Shown in pieces: positions 52,550-60,954 of a DNA stretch of 64,000 bases. The notes beneath the pieces are model-generated. The model made no database searches and had not been told where the DNA came from. It saw only the letters and a list, made by a program, of their open reading frames with translations. Source of the stretch: FEB-10 sp963710645 (GTDB lineage: Bacteria; Acidobacteriota; Thermoanaerobaculia; Thermoanaerobaculales; Sulfomarinibacteraceae); the NCBI GenBank assembly GCA_963710645.1, contig CAVQBD010000009.1, positions 1 to 64,000 on the forward strand, written 5' to 3'. Made by a program: the position numbers and the translations under genes. Every line of letters starts with the position of its first letter. Within the stretch, counting starts at the first letter, position 1.

Positions 52550-55303
52550 ATGCAGGAGCTTCGAGTGGTTGATCTCGCCCGGACAATGGGCATTACCTCG
52601 AAGGAGCTGATCTTCAAGCTCCGCTCGATTGGTGTGAGTGTCACCAGTGACGAGGACACCCTCGATCTGTCGACGGTGCGTTCGATCATCACCGGGGAGA
52701 CTCTCCAGAAACGCCCACGAGAAGTCATCGTCCGATCCGAGACCCGCCAGCAGGAGACCGCCACCAGCACCGCCCGGGATCGAATGGCGCGACGACGACG
52801 CCGGCAGGTGGTGGAGACCGAGAAGGAAATCCTCGAATTCACTCCCGAACCGCTTGAAGCCGAGACCGACGGCATCCAGGACGAAACGCCGATCGAGTCT
52901 CTGGAGATGCAGGCCGAAATCGAGGTTGACGAGGCGGACGAGACCGCAGCCCTCGGTGACGCGGATGTGGCGGCTGAGGTGGAACCGGAGGCGGAGATCG
53001 TCGTCGAAGCCGACGATTCAGTCGAGGCACCCGACGACACAGAGATCCCAGGCGCCCTCCAGGGTGAGGCGCAGACCACCACCGAGGCGGAGCCCCAGGT
53101 CGAAGCCAAACCGGAATTCGAGATCACCGAAGAGGAACTGACCGCGGCCCGGTCCTCTGACGAGGAACAGTCGCCCAAGCGGGTCCGACCAATCCGGGCA
53201 AAAACTCCTCTCGAACAGAGCCTGCGAGAACTGTCTCCGGCCGAAATCCGGGAAAGCCTCGAGGCGCAAAAGCTGGCCGAGAAACGGCGCAAAGAGGGTC
53301 GGGCCACCGGCGGTCGCAAGGCCAAAGCTGCCGCCGACGCTCAGGAGATTCGCGAGCTGCTCAACAAGTTCGAGGAACAGAAGCTCAAGGGTCAGCAGGA
53401 CGGCGCTTCGACGACCCGACCGGCACCCCGGCCCACGGGTGGCCGGCCCGGCAAAAAGGGACGTCAACGCCAGCAGCGAGACGAGGCTCGGCCAGCGCCG
53501 CCGCGTCCCTCCCGCACGATTCAATTCAAGGACGGCGAGAAACCCGAAGGGCCCATCATCCTTTCCGAAATGGTCACCGCCCGAGAACTGGCGGAAAAAC
53601 TCAACGTCACCGCCAAGGAACTGCTGGGGCTTTTGATCCAAAAAGGCGTCATGGTGACCACCAACCAGGCGCTTCCGCACGAACTCGCCGAAGAGATCTG
53701 CAGCGATCTCGGCATCGAAGCGATGGTGGCGTCGGCTGAAGAGGTCCTCGAATGGGAGCGGGAGGAGAGCGACGTGGCCATGGGCCCGGCGGAACCCCGC
53801 CCACCTGTCGTCACGGTGATGGGTCATGTGGACCACGGCAAAACCTCGCTGCTCGACGTCATCCGGTCGACCCGGGTTGCGGAACAGGAGGCTGGGGGCA
53901 TCACCCAGCACATCGGTGCCTCCCGAATCACCACCGACGCCGGACGTGTCGTGGTCTTCGTTGACACCCCGGGCCACGAGGCCTTCACCCAGATGCGCGC
54001 CCGAGGTGCACAGGTGACGGACATCGTGGTACTCGTGGTCGCGGCGGACGACGGCGTGATGCCACAGACCGAAGAGGCCATCAATCACGCCCGAGCGGCG
54101 AATGTCCCGCTGATCGTTGCTGTGAACAAGATCGACAAGGCGAACGCCAACCCGGACCGGATCAAGCAGCAGCTGGCCGAACGCGATGTGCTTGTCGAAG
54201 ACTGGGGCGGCGAGGTCCAATCGGTGGCGGTGTCCGCCAAAACCGGTGAGGGCATCCCCGACCTCCTGGACATGATCCTGTTGGTCGCCGAGATGAAGGA
54301 CCTCAAGGCCACCTACGAGGGCCCGGCGCGTGGCGTCGTCCTCGAGGCCCGCAAGGAAAAAGGTCGTGGCATCGTTGCAAGCCTCGTGATTCAGCAGGGC
54401 ACGCTGGCGGTGGGCGACTACTTCTTCTGTGGTTCAACCTGGGGCCGTGTCCGCGCCATTACCGACGACGTTGGCAATCGTGTGGGGCAGGCCGGACCAT
54501 CGGATCCCGTGGAGGTCATCGGGTTCGACGCCGTGCCGTCAGCGGGCGACATCCTGCAGGGAACGGAGGGCGAAACCAAGGCGCTCGAGGTTGCCAACTA
54601 TCGCTCCGCTCGGGAGAAGGAAGAGGGCCTTTCCTCGACGCGAAAGGTCTCGCTGGAAAACCTGTTCGACCAGATCGCCGAAAGCGATGTCGAGGAACTC
54701 AACGTGGTCGTCAAAGCCGACGTCCAGGGCTCGGTGGAAGTTCTTCGCGAAACCCTCAACGCTCTGTCCACCGAGAAGGTGAAGATCAACGTATTGCAGG
54801 GTTCGGTTGGGGCCATCACGACCAACGATGTCATGCTTGCATCGGCATCCAATGCAATCATCATCGGATTCTCAGTGCGCCCGGAACGGACCGCGAGGGA
54901 ATTGTCGGACACCGAACAGGTGGACGTCAGGCTCTACACCGTGATCTACGACCTGGTGGACGACATCCGCAACGCCATGGTGGGTCTGCTTGCGCCGACC
55001 TACCGCGAGGAGGAGCTGGGTCATGCCGAGGTCCGCGAGGTCTTCCGCGTCCCGAAGATCGGAGCAATCGCCGGCAGCCACGTCCTCGACGGTGTCATAA
55101 CCCGCAACGCGAAGGCTCGGCTTCTCCGCGACCACGTCGTGGTGTACGAGGGCCAGATCACGTCACTGCGGCGATTCAAGGACGACGCCTCCGAAGTGCG
55201 GCAGGGTTTCGAATGCGGTATCGGTCTGGAGAAATTCCAGGACATCAAACCGGGCGACGTCATCGAGGCCTTCAAGATGGTGGAGATGGCTCCAGAACTG
55301 TAG
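52550..55303 (+). CDS. infB: Translation initiation factor IF-2
   Basis: 917 aa. The short N-terminal IF2_N unit (MQELRVVDLARTMGITSKEL) is followed by a long, charged Ala/Glu/Arg-rich linker to about residue 320, a second IF2_N unit (KLNVTAKELLGLLIQKGVMV), then the GTPase domain with VMGHVDHGKTSLLD near 424, DTPGHEAF and NKIDKANANPDR. Domains II-IV end in EVREVFRVPKIGAIAGSHV and GFECGIGLEKFQDIKPGDVI. It brings fMet-tRNA to the ribosome. Confidence 0.97.
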   Translation: MQELRVVDLARTMGITSKELIFKLRSIGVSVTSDEDTLDLSTVRSIITGETLQKRPREVIVRSETRQQETATSTARDRMARRRRRQVVETEKEILEFTPEPLEAETDGIQDETPIESLEMQAEIEVDEADETAALGDADVAAEVEPEAEIVVEADDSVEAPDDTEIPGALQGEAQTTTEAEPQVEAKPEFEITEEELTAARSSDEEQSPKRVRPIRAKTPLEQSLRELSPAEIRESLEAQKLAEKRRKEGRATGGRKAKAAADAQEIRELLNKFEEQKLKGQQDGASTTRPAPRPTGGRPGKKGRQRQQRDEARPAPPRPSRTIQFKDGEKPEGPIILSEMVTARELAEKLNVTAKELLGLLIQKGVMVTTNQALPHELAEEICSDLGIEAMVASAEEVLEWEREESDVAMGPAEPRPPVVTVMGHVDHGKTSLLDVIRSTRVAEQEAGGITQHIGASRITTDAGRVVVFVDTPGHEAFTQMRARGAQVTDIVVLVVAADDGVMPQTEEAINHARAANVPLIVAVNKIDKANANPDRIKQQLAERDVLVEDWGGEVQSVAVSAKTGEGIPDLLDMILLVAEMKDLKATYEGPARGVVLEARKEKGRGIVASLVIQQGTLAVGDYFFCGSTWGRVRAITDDVGNRVGQAGPSDPVEVIGFDAVPSAGDILQGTEGETKALEVANYRSAREKEEGLSSTRKVSLENLFDQIAESDVEELNVVVKADVQGSVEVLRETLNALSTEKVKINVLQGSVGAITTNDVMLASASNAIIIGFSVRPERTARELSDTEQVDVRLYTVIYDLVDDIRNAMVGLLAPTYREEELGHAEVREVFRVPKIGAIAGSHVLDGVITRNAKARLLRDHVVVYEGQITSLRRFKDDASEVRQGFECGIGLEKFQDIKPGDVIEAFKMVEMAPEL

Positions 55304-55399
55304 GGTTCGGAGCTGAAGAAATCTCAGAGAAGTGTTCTACAAAACGACCCTGCACGCACCCGACCGTCACGGGACCCGGATTTTGCGGCGCAAAGCAAT

Positions 55400-55699
55400 A
55401 TGGACAACAACATCTACGTGGGCATTGCGAGACTCGAGGTTCACATACCTGAAGCCAGAAGTCTCAAACAAAAGCGGAGTTCCACTCGAAAGCTCGTGGA
55501 CCGCATCGGAAACCGGCATCGCGTACTGGTCATCGAGTCGGATCGACAGAATCTGTATCAGCGTGCCGCCTTTGCGATCAGCGCGATGTCGACCGACCCG
55601 GTTGATGTGGAATCGCGGCTGCAGCGCGTCGAGAAAACGATCCACGAAACATGGAGCGGCAACATCCTGGCCTGGGACGTGGAGATCATCCAGGTCTGA
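55400..55699 (+). CDS. DUF503 (YlxP-like) family protein
   Basis: 99 aa. VGIARLEVHIPEARSLKQKR is the family signature, followed by LVDRIGNRHRVLVIESDRQN. YlxP-type proteins sit between infB and rbfA in many genomes and are thought to act in ribosome assembly. No strong ribosome-binding site; start ATG 55400. Confidence 0.88.
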   Translation: MDNNIYVGIARLEVHIPEARSLKQKRSSTRKLVDRIGNRHRVLVIESDRQNLYQRAAFAISAMSTDPVDVESRLQRVEKTIHETWSGNILAWDVEIIQV

Positions 55700-55729
55700 A
55701 GCGTCGACATCGGCGGAGGTTCTAACACG

Positions 55730-56122
55730 ATGAAAACTCAGTCATTCGATCGGAATCAACGCCTCGAGGGCGAAATTCGAGCCGTGTTGTCAGATCTGTT
55801 GCGGCTCGAAGTCAATGATCCCCGGCTCGCCGACGTCACCGTGTCAACCGTCCGCCTGACCGCCGACCGTTCCCACGCCAGAGTCTTTTTTTCGGTCCTC
55901 GGCGATGCCGAGCGCGAACGCCAGGCCTCAGACGGATTCGCCGCCGCCTCTTCCTTCATGCGACGGGAACTCGGCCGGCGGATGCGACTGCGTACGGTTC
56001 CATCGCTCGAGTTCCAACGCGACACGAGCTATGAGTACGGAGACCGGATGGAGAGGCTCTTCGACCGCCTCAACACCGAAAACCCGCCGGGCGGCGAGGA
56101 AGACGGCGGAGAGTCGGCATGA
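55730..56122 (+). CDS. rbfA: Ribosome-binding factor A
   Basis: 130 aa, a KH-like fold. FDRNQRLEGEIRAVLSDLLR, LADVTVSTVRLTADRSHARV and LRTVPSLEFQRDTSYEYGDR are diagnostic. Helps 16S 5' end maturation and cold adaptation. ATGA overlap with the next gene. Confidence 0.95.
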   Translation: MKTQSFDRNQRLEGEIRAVLSDLLRLEVNDPRLADVTVSTVRLTADRSHARVFFSVLGDAERERQASDGFAAASSFMRRELGRRMRLRTVPSLEFQRDTSYEYGDRMERLFDRLNTENPPGGEEDGGESA

Positions 56123-57099
56123 GCATGGACGCAGCTCGGTTGGCGGTGGAGAGACTTGGTCGTTCGACCCACGCGCTGCTGACCGGACATCGGAGACCCG
56201 ACGGCGATTCACTCGGTTCCGAGCTGGCACTGGCGGAGTTGGCGAGCGACCTCGGCGTCACGGCCGTCGTCGTCAATCATGATCCCGCCCCACCCACCCT
56301 GGCCGACCTTCCGGGCGTCGAGTCGGTGGTGGTGTCAACCTCGCTGCCGGTTGATTTCCCCGCTGCCTTCGACCTTGTCGTAACCATGGAGTGCCCCACC
56401 GTCGACCGGGCCGGTTTCGACGGGTTGGATCAACTGCCGATCCTCAACATCGATCACCACCCGGCCAACCCGAGGTTCGGAGAGGTGAACTATGTGGACG
56501 AGGACTCCCCCGCCGTGGGCGAGATGGTATGGCGGATGTTCAAGGCGGCCGGTGTCACGCCGTCCCCATCAGCAGCCACCAACGCCTATGTGGCGCTTTC
56601 CACGGACACCGGCGATTTCCGATACTCCAACGCCACCGAACGAGCATTCCTGGCCGCGGCTGAGATGGTCAGGGCGGGCGCACAGCCGGCCCAGGCGGCG
56701 GGGTGGATTCACGGCCGCAAGACAGCCGCGTCGGTCCGGTTGCTGGGTGAAGCCCTACGGACCCTTCGATTCGAGCACGACGGTCGAATCGCGATCGTCG
56801 AAGTGGATCAGGAGGCATTCGATCGCAGCGGCGCACGGCCAGAAGACACCGAAGAGATCATCAACTTCCCCCGCGCCATCAACGGTGTCCGCGCGGTTGC
56901 CTTTTTGAAACAATGGGAACCGGGTGTGATCCGAGTCAGCCTGCGATCCACCGGTGAGGTGGATGTCCGCGAGGTGGCGGCGGCCTTTGGTGGCGGCGGT
57001 CACTCAAAGGCGGCCGGATGCACCCTGAACGGCGATCTGGGTGACGCCCGGCGCCTCCTGACCGAGGCCCTCACGGCAGCGGTGGAAGCCACGCCATGA
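56119..57099 (+). CDS. nrnA: DHH-family phosphoesterase, NrnA-like (oligoribonuclease/pAp phosphatase)
   Basis: 326 aa. DHH motifs in order: LLTGHRRPDGDSLGSELALA, ILNIDHHPANPRFGEVNYVD, STDTGDFRYSNATE; the C-terminal DHHA1 domain ends GGGGHSKAAGCTLNG. Degrades nanoRNA and 3'-phosphoadenosine 5'-phosphate with Mn2+. The rbfA-nrnA-truB order is standard. It overlaps both neighbours by ATGA. Confidence 0.93.
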   Translation: MSMDAARLAVERLGRSTHALLTGHRRPDGDSLGSELALAELASDLGVTAVVVNHDPAPPTLADLPGVESVVVSTSLPVDFPAAFDLVVTMECPTVDRAGFDGLDQLPILNIDHHPANPRFGEVNYVDEDSPAVGEMVWRMFKAAGVTPSPSAATNAYVALSTDTGDFRYSNATERAFLAAAEMVRAGAQPAQAAGWIHGRKTAASVRLLGEALRTLRFEHDGRIAIVEVDQEAFDRSGARPEDTEEIINFPRAINGVRAVAFLKQWEPGVIRVSLRSTGEVDVREVAAAFGGGGHSKAAGCTLNGDLGDARRLLTEALTAAVEATP

Positions 57100-58103
57100 G
57101 CCGACGCCGACCCTCTCGCTGGCACGGTCTGCTGCCGGTCTTCAAGGCCGCCGGACCGACATCGCACGACGTTGTCGACATGGGTCGCAAGGCACTGCGC
57201 GAACGACGGATCGGCCACACCGGGACCCTTGACCCGATGGCGGAAGGGCTGCTGATACTCTGCGTCGGCCAGGCGACTCGCCTCCAGCGCTTCCTCATGC
57301 TGTGGGAGAAGACCTATCAGGGAACGATCCAACTGGGCCATGCCACCACGACCTATGACGCGGAAGGTGAGGCCATGGCACCCACCGGCGAAGTGCCGGC
57401 CTTGGTCCGCGAAGTACTCGCACCGCTGGAGGAGCAATTCACGGGACAGATTGATCAGGTCCCCCCACCCTATTCGGCAAAAAAGGTCGCCGGCAAGAAA
57501 ATGTACGAGCTCGCGCGAATCGGGCAGCCTGCCACCGTAGAACCCAAGACGGTCACCGTACACAACCTCTCCCTTGACAGCCCTGGTCCGGACGAGGTCA
57601 CCGTGGAGGTCACAACTTCAACCGGCTTCTACGTTCGATCGCTCGCCCACGATGTTGGCTTGGAGCTGGGCTGCGGGGGGCACCTCCATCACCTGAGGCG
57701 GCTCACAATCGGTCCATACGATCTCGAGCACGCCATGCCGCAGGAGTTTCTCCAAAAGGCCACCGATCCCGAGCAGATCATCAACCATCCCGCCTGGATT
57801 CCCATGGACCGGATCGCTTTCCCATTTCCGGCGATTCAGCTCAATCGGGGTGCAACAGAAAGATTTATTCACGGCCAGGAGGTCGTGGTCTTCACGTCAG
57901 GCGACGAGCCGCTGTCGGTGGACTCGGAGGTCGCAGTTCGATCAAGTTCCGACACGTTGCTGGGCGTGGGCACCGTTCAATCGGTGTTGGCCCGGGGCCG
58001 TACCGTGGGCCTTCGCCCTACCATGGTGTTGCAATCGTCCATTCGTCCCTCGGAGCCCAGCGCCGAGCCACTTTCAACTGTTGCCAGGGAAGACAGTACC
58101 TGA
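57096..58103 (+). CDS. truB: tRNA pseudouridine(55) synthase
   Basis: 335 aa. The catalytic Asp lies in RRIGHTGTLDPMAEGLLILC; KTYQGTIQLGHATTTYDAEG and PYSAKKVAGKKMYELAR follow; GFYVRSLAHDVGLELGCGGH is motif III. A PUA-like C-terminal domain (FIHGQEVVVFTSGDEPL) is present. Makes the T-loop pseudouridine. Confidence 0.96.
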   Translation: MSRRRPSRWHGLLPVFKAAGPTSHDVVDMGRKALRERRIGHTGTLDPMAEGLLILCVGQATRLQRFLMLWEKTYQGTIQLGHATTTYDAEGEAMAPTGEVPALVREVLAPLEEQFTGQIDQVPPPYSAKKVAGKKMYELARIGQPATVEPKTVTVHNLSLDSPGPDEVTVEVTTSTGFYVRSLAHDVGLELGCGGHLHHLRRLTIGPYDLEHAMPQEFLQKATDPEQIINHPAWIPMDRIAFPFPAIQLNRGATERFIHGQEVVVFTSGDEPLSVDSEVAVRSSSDTLLGVGTVQSVLARGRTVGLRPTMVLQSSIRPSEPSAEPLSTVAREDST

Positions 58104-58154
58104 TAACGTACCGCTGCCTCCTCGCCACCGGAGGATACGGACAGTGGAGGAGAC

Positions 58155-58424
58155 ATGAGTCACTTCGACGCACAGAAAGAAACCATCATCGACGAGTACC
58201 GGACGCATCCGACCGATACCGGTTCGCCGGAGGTCCAGATCGCGTTACTGACCCGTCGCATCCAATACCTCACCGAGCACTTCAAGTCGTTCAAGAAGGA
58301 CTACCACTCCCGCCGCGGTCTTCTGCGGCTGGTGGGACGCCGCCGGCGTCTTCTCGAGTACCTGAAGTCGAAGGACATCACCCGCTACCGGAAGCTCGTG
58401 GAGCAACTGGGCCTGCGTGGGTAG
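58155..58424 (+). CDS. rpsO: 30S ribosomal protein S15
   Basis: 89 aa. TGSPEVQIALLTRRIQYLTE, KKDYHSRRGLLRLVGRRRRL and LEYLKSKDITRYRKLVEQLG are diagnostic. GGAGGAG precedes the ATG. Lies between truB and pnp as in E. coli. Confidence 0.97.
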   Translation: MSHFDAQKETIIDEYRTHPTDTGSPEVQIALLTRRIQYLTEHFKSFKKDYHSRRGLLRLVGRRRRLLEYLKSKDITRYRKLVEQLGLRG

Positions 58425-58438
58425 GATTGAGACAACCA

Positions 58439-60655
58439 ATGAAAAAACAAATCGCGAGAGCCGTCGACATCGACGGCAAAGAACTGTCATTCGAACTTGG
58501 AAAGATCGCCAAACAGGCCGACGGTTCCACCGTCGTCCGCATGGGTGACTCCATGGTGCTCGTCACCGCCTGCACCGACGCCAACCAGCGCGAAGGGGTG
58601 GATTTTCTCCCCCTCACCGTGGACTACCGCGAGAACACCTATGCCGGCGGTCGAATCCCCGGCGGGTTCTTCAAGCGCGAGGGTCGTCCCACCGAGAAGG
58701 AAATCCTCACCTGCCGGATCATCGATCGCGGGCTGAGGCCGTTGTTCCCCAAGGGATACTATCGCGAGACTCAGGTCATCGCGTGGGTGATGTCGGCCGA
58801 TGACGATTACGACCCCGATGTCCTCGGTATCTGTGGGTCCTCGATGGCCCTCATGGCCGCAGCCAAGATTCCGTTCGAGTCGGCCATCGCCGGTGTTCGG
58901 ATCGGCCGTGTCGACGGCAACTTCGTGGTCTTCCCGACCTACGCCGAGCGCGAACTGAGCGACCTCGATCTCGTGGTCTCCGGAACAGCGGACGCTATCG
59001 CCATGGTGGAGTGTGGTGCGAACGAGGTTTCTGAGCAGGTGATACTCGACGCTCTCGAGCTCGCTCACTCGGAGATCCGCAAGATCATCGCGGTACAGCT
59101 CGACATCGTGGCCGAACTCGGGGTCGTCAAGGCGGCATTCGAGTCCCAGCCGGACCCATGGCCAGAGGACTTTGCAACCGCCCTCGGCGAGCAGTGGACC
59201 GCGCCGCTCCGCGAGGCACTGCTTGTCCGGGGCAAGTTCGAGCAGGGTGACGCCGTCAAGGCGGTCCGAGAACAGGCCATCGAGGCCATTCCAGAGGACC
59301 TCGCCGACGAGCAGACCCCCTGGGTGAAAAGCGTTTTCCAATCCATGGTCAAGGGGATCACGCGCGAGACCATCCTGGCGAAGAACGAGCGCCTCGACGG
59401 ACGGGCATTCGACGAGATCCGGACCGTGACATGCGAAACGGGCGTGCTGCCTCGGGTCCACGGCTCCGCCCTGTTCACCCGCGGCGAGACCCAGGCGATG
59501 GTCACCTGCACCCTCGGAACATCCGAGGACACGCAGATCATCGAGGCATTCCAGGGTGAGTGGCGGGAGAATTTCCTGCTCCACTACAATTTCCCACCGT
59601 TCTCGGTGGGAGAGGCCCGTTTCCTGCGTGGCCCCGGCCGGCGCGAGATCGGCCACGGTGCTCTGGCGCGCCGCGCGCTCAAGCCGATCATGCCGAACAA
59701 GGAAGAGTTCCCATACACCATGCGCATCGTGTCGGACATCTTGGAGTCCAACGGTTCGTCGTCCATGGCCACCGTGTGCGGTGGTTCCATGTCCCTGATG
59801 GACGCCGGTGCGCCGATAAAGGCCGCTGTGGCCGGCATTGCCATGGGTCTGGTGTCCGACGGCGAACGGTATGCCGTACTCACCGACATCGCCGGTCAGG
59901 AGGACCACTACGGGGATATGGACTTCAAGGTGGCCGGAACCGCTGAGGGCATCACCGCCCTGCAGATGGACATCAAGGTCTCTGGCCTGAGTCGCGAGAT
60001 TCTGGAGCAGGCTCTGGAACAGGCCCGCAAGGGCAGGTTGCAGCTGCTGGACACGATGAATGCAGCGATTCCCGAGGCGCGTGAGGACATCTCTCCGTAC
60101 GCACCGCGGATCATCCAGATCAAGATCGACGTCGACCAGATCCGCAACGTGATCGGGCCCGGCGGAAAAATGATCCGGTCGATCGTCGAAACCACCGGCG
60201 CGCGCATCAACGTCGAGGACGACGGCACCGTCCAGATCGCCACCAACGATATGGCGGCCGCGGAAAAGGCCATCGCGATCATCCAGGGTCTGACCCGTCA
60301 ACCCGAGATCGGCGAGGAGTTCGACGGCGTCGTCAAGCGGATCGAGCCTTACGGCGCGTTTGTGGAGATCTTGCCCAACCAGGACGGATTGCTCCACATT
60401 TCCGAGGTTTCCTTGGAGCGGATACCCGATATCCGTGACGTGCTGAACGAGGGCGACGAAATCAAGGTCCGAATCATCGACATCGATGGCAACGATCGGA
60501 TCAAGCTCTCCAAGCGCGTCATCCTCGAGGAGGAGGCACGCGAACGCGGCGAGGAGATTCCTGAGCGGGCCGCAGCACCACCACGTGACCGGGGAGGCCG
60601 GGGCGGACGCCCAGGAGGCGGACGCGGCGGCAACCGCGATCGCGGACGGCGCTGA
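58439..60655 (+). CDS. pnp: Polyribonucleotide nucleotidyltransferase (PNPase)
   Basis: 738 aa. Two RNase PH domains (first: GRIPGGFFKREGRPTEKEIL; second: NFPPFSVGEARFLRGPGRRE and VSDILESNGSSSMATVCGGS), the KH domain with IGPGGKMIRSIVETTGARIN near residue 568, and the S1 domain (FDGVVKRIEPYGAFVEILPN). It ends in an RGG-like tail (GGRGGRPGGGRGG). 3'-5' phosphorolytic RNA decay. The ATG at 58439 gives the standard N-terminus; an in-frame TTG four codons earlier is less likely. Confidence 0.96.
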   Translation: MKKQIARAVDIDGKELSFELGKIAKQADGSTVVRMGDSMVLVTACTDANQREGVDFLPLTVDYRENTYAGGRIPGGFFKREGRPTEKEILTCRIIDRGLRPLFPKGYYRETQVIAWVMSADDDYDPDVLGICGSSMALMAAAKIPFESAIAGVRIGRVDGNFVVFPTYAERELSDLDLVVSGTADAIAMVECGANEVSEQVILDALELAHSEIRKIIAVQLDIVAELGVVKAAFESQPDPWPEDFATALGEQWTAPLREALLVRGKFEQGDAVKAVREQAIEAIPEDLADEQTPWVKSVFQSMVKGITRETILAKNERLDGRAFDEIRTVTCETGVLPRVHGSALFTRGETQAMVTCTLGTSEDTQIIEAFQGEWRENFLLHYNFPPFSVGEARFLRGPGRREIGHGALARRALKPIMPNKEEFPYTMRIVSDILESNGSSSMATVCGGSMSLMDAGAPIKAAVAGIAMGLVSDGERYAVLTDIAGQEDHYGDMDFKVAGTAEGITALQMDIKVSGLSREILEQALEQARKGRLQLLDTMNAAIPEAREDISPYAPRIIQIKIDVDQIRNVIGPGGKMIRSIVETTGARINVEDDGTVQIATNDMAAAEKAIAIIQGLTRQPEIGEEFDGVVKRIEPYGAFVEILPNQDGLLHISEVSLERIPDIRDVLNEGDEIKVRIIDIDGNDRIKLSKRVILEEEARERGEEIPERAAAPPRDRGGRGGRPGGGRGGNRDRGRR

Positions 60656-60719
60656 CGGTCACTTGTCGACCGACGCCCAGGTGATTTCACCCGCAACGGT
60701 CAGAACACAGGACACACGA

Positions 60720-60744
60720 CCCACCCCCCCAGGGTGGGTTTTTT
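60720..60744 (+). terminator. Intrinsic terminator of the rimP-pnp cluster
   Basis: CCCACCC (60720-60726) and GGGTGGG (60732-60738) with a CCCCA loop, then TTTTTT. Same CCCACCC/GGGTGGG stem type as in the heptamer elements, here without heptamers. Confidence 0.8.
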
Positions 60745-60869
60745 CTGCCCAACTCCACAGAACCAGGCGCGACACCGATCCCGTTCGCGATCCGGCCGCC
60801 GGAGCTGGAATCCGATGGGGTCATCGAGGGGTCCGTGGTCAAGAAATGCCGCACTTCGGCAAAAAGAGC

Positions 60870-60898
60870 TTGCAATTTTGCCGCAGCGGACCGAAAAT
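60870..60898 (+). promoter_or_regulatory. Promoter of the acyl-CoA dehydrogenase gene
   Basis: TTGCAA (60870-60875), 17-nt spacer, GAAAAT (60893-60898). The palindrome below starts on the last base of this -10. Confidence 0.55.
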
Positions 60899-60915
60899 GA
60901 ATGAGTGTTCATTCA
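60898..60915. promoter_or_regulatory. FadR-box-like palindrome
   Basis: TGAATGA-gtgt-TCATTCA, perfect 7-bp half-sites. It closely resembles the B. subtilis FadR (TetR family) operator TGAATGAnTAnTCATTCA as I remember it. Lying over the start of transcription it would act as a repressor site. Confidence 0.65.
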
Positions 60916-60954
60916 GAATCATCCAAGCCCCCAAAAACCCTAGGGAGGTCCGTC

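Noticed and set aside
58487..60397. 636-codon open frame on the minus strand inside pnp
   Set aside because: Antisense of pnp, whose domains are unmistakable; GC-rich codon bias keeps the opposite frame open.
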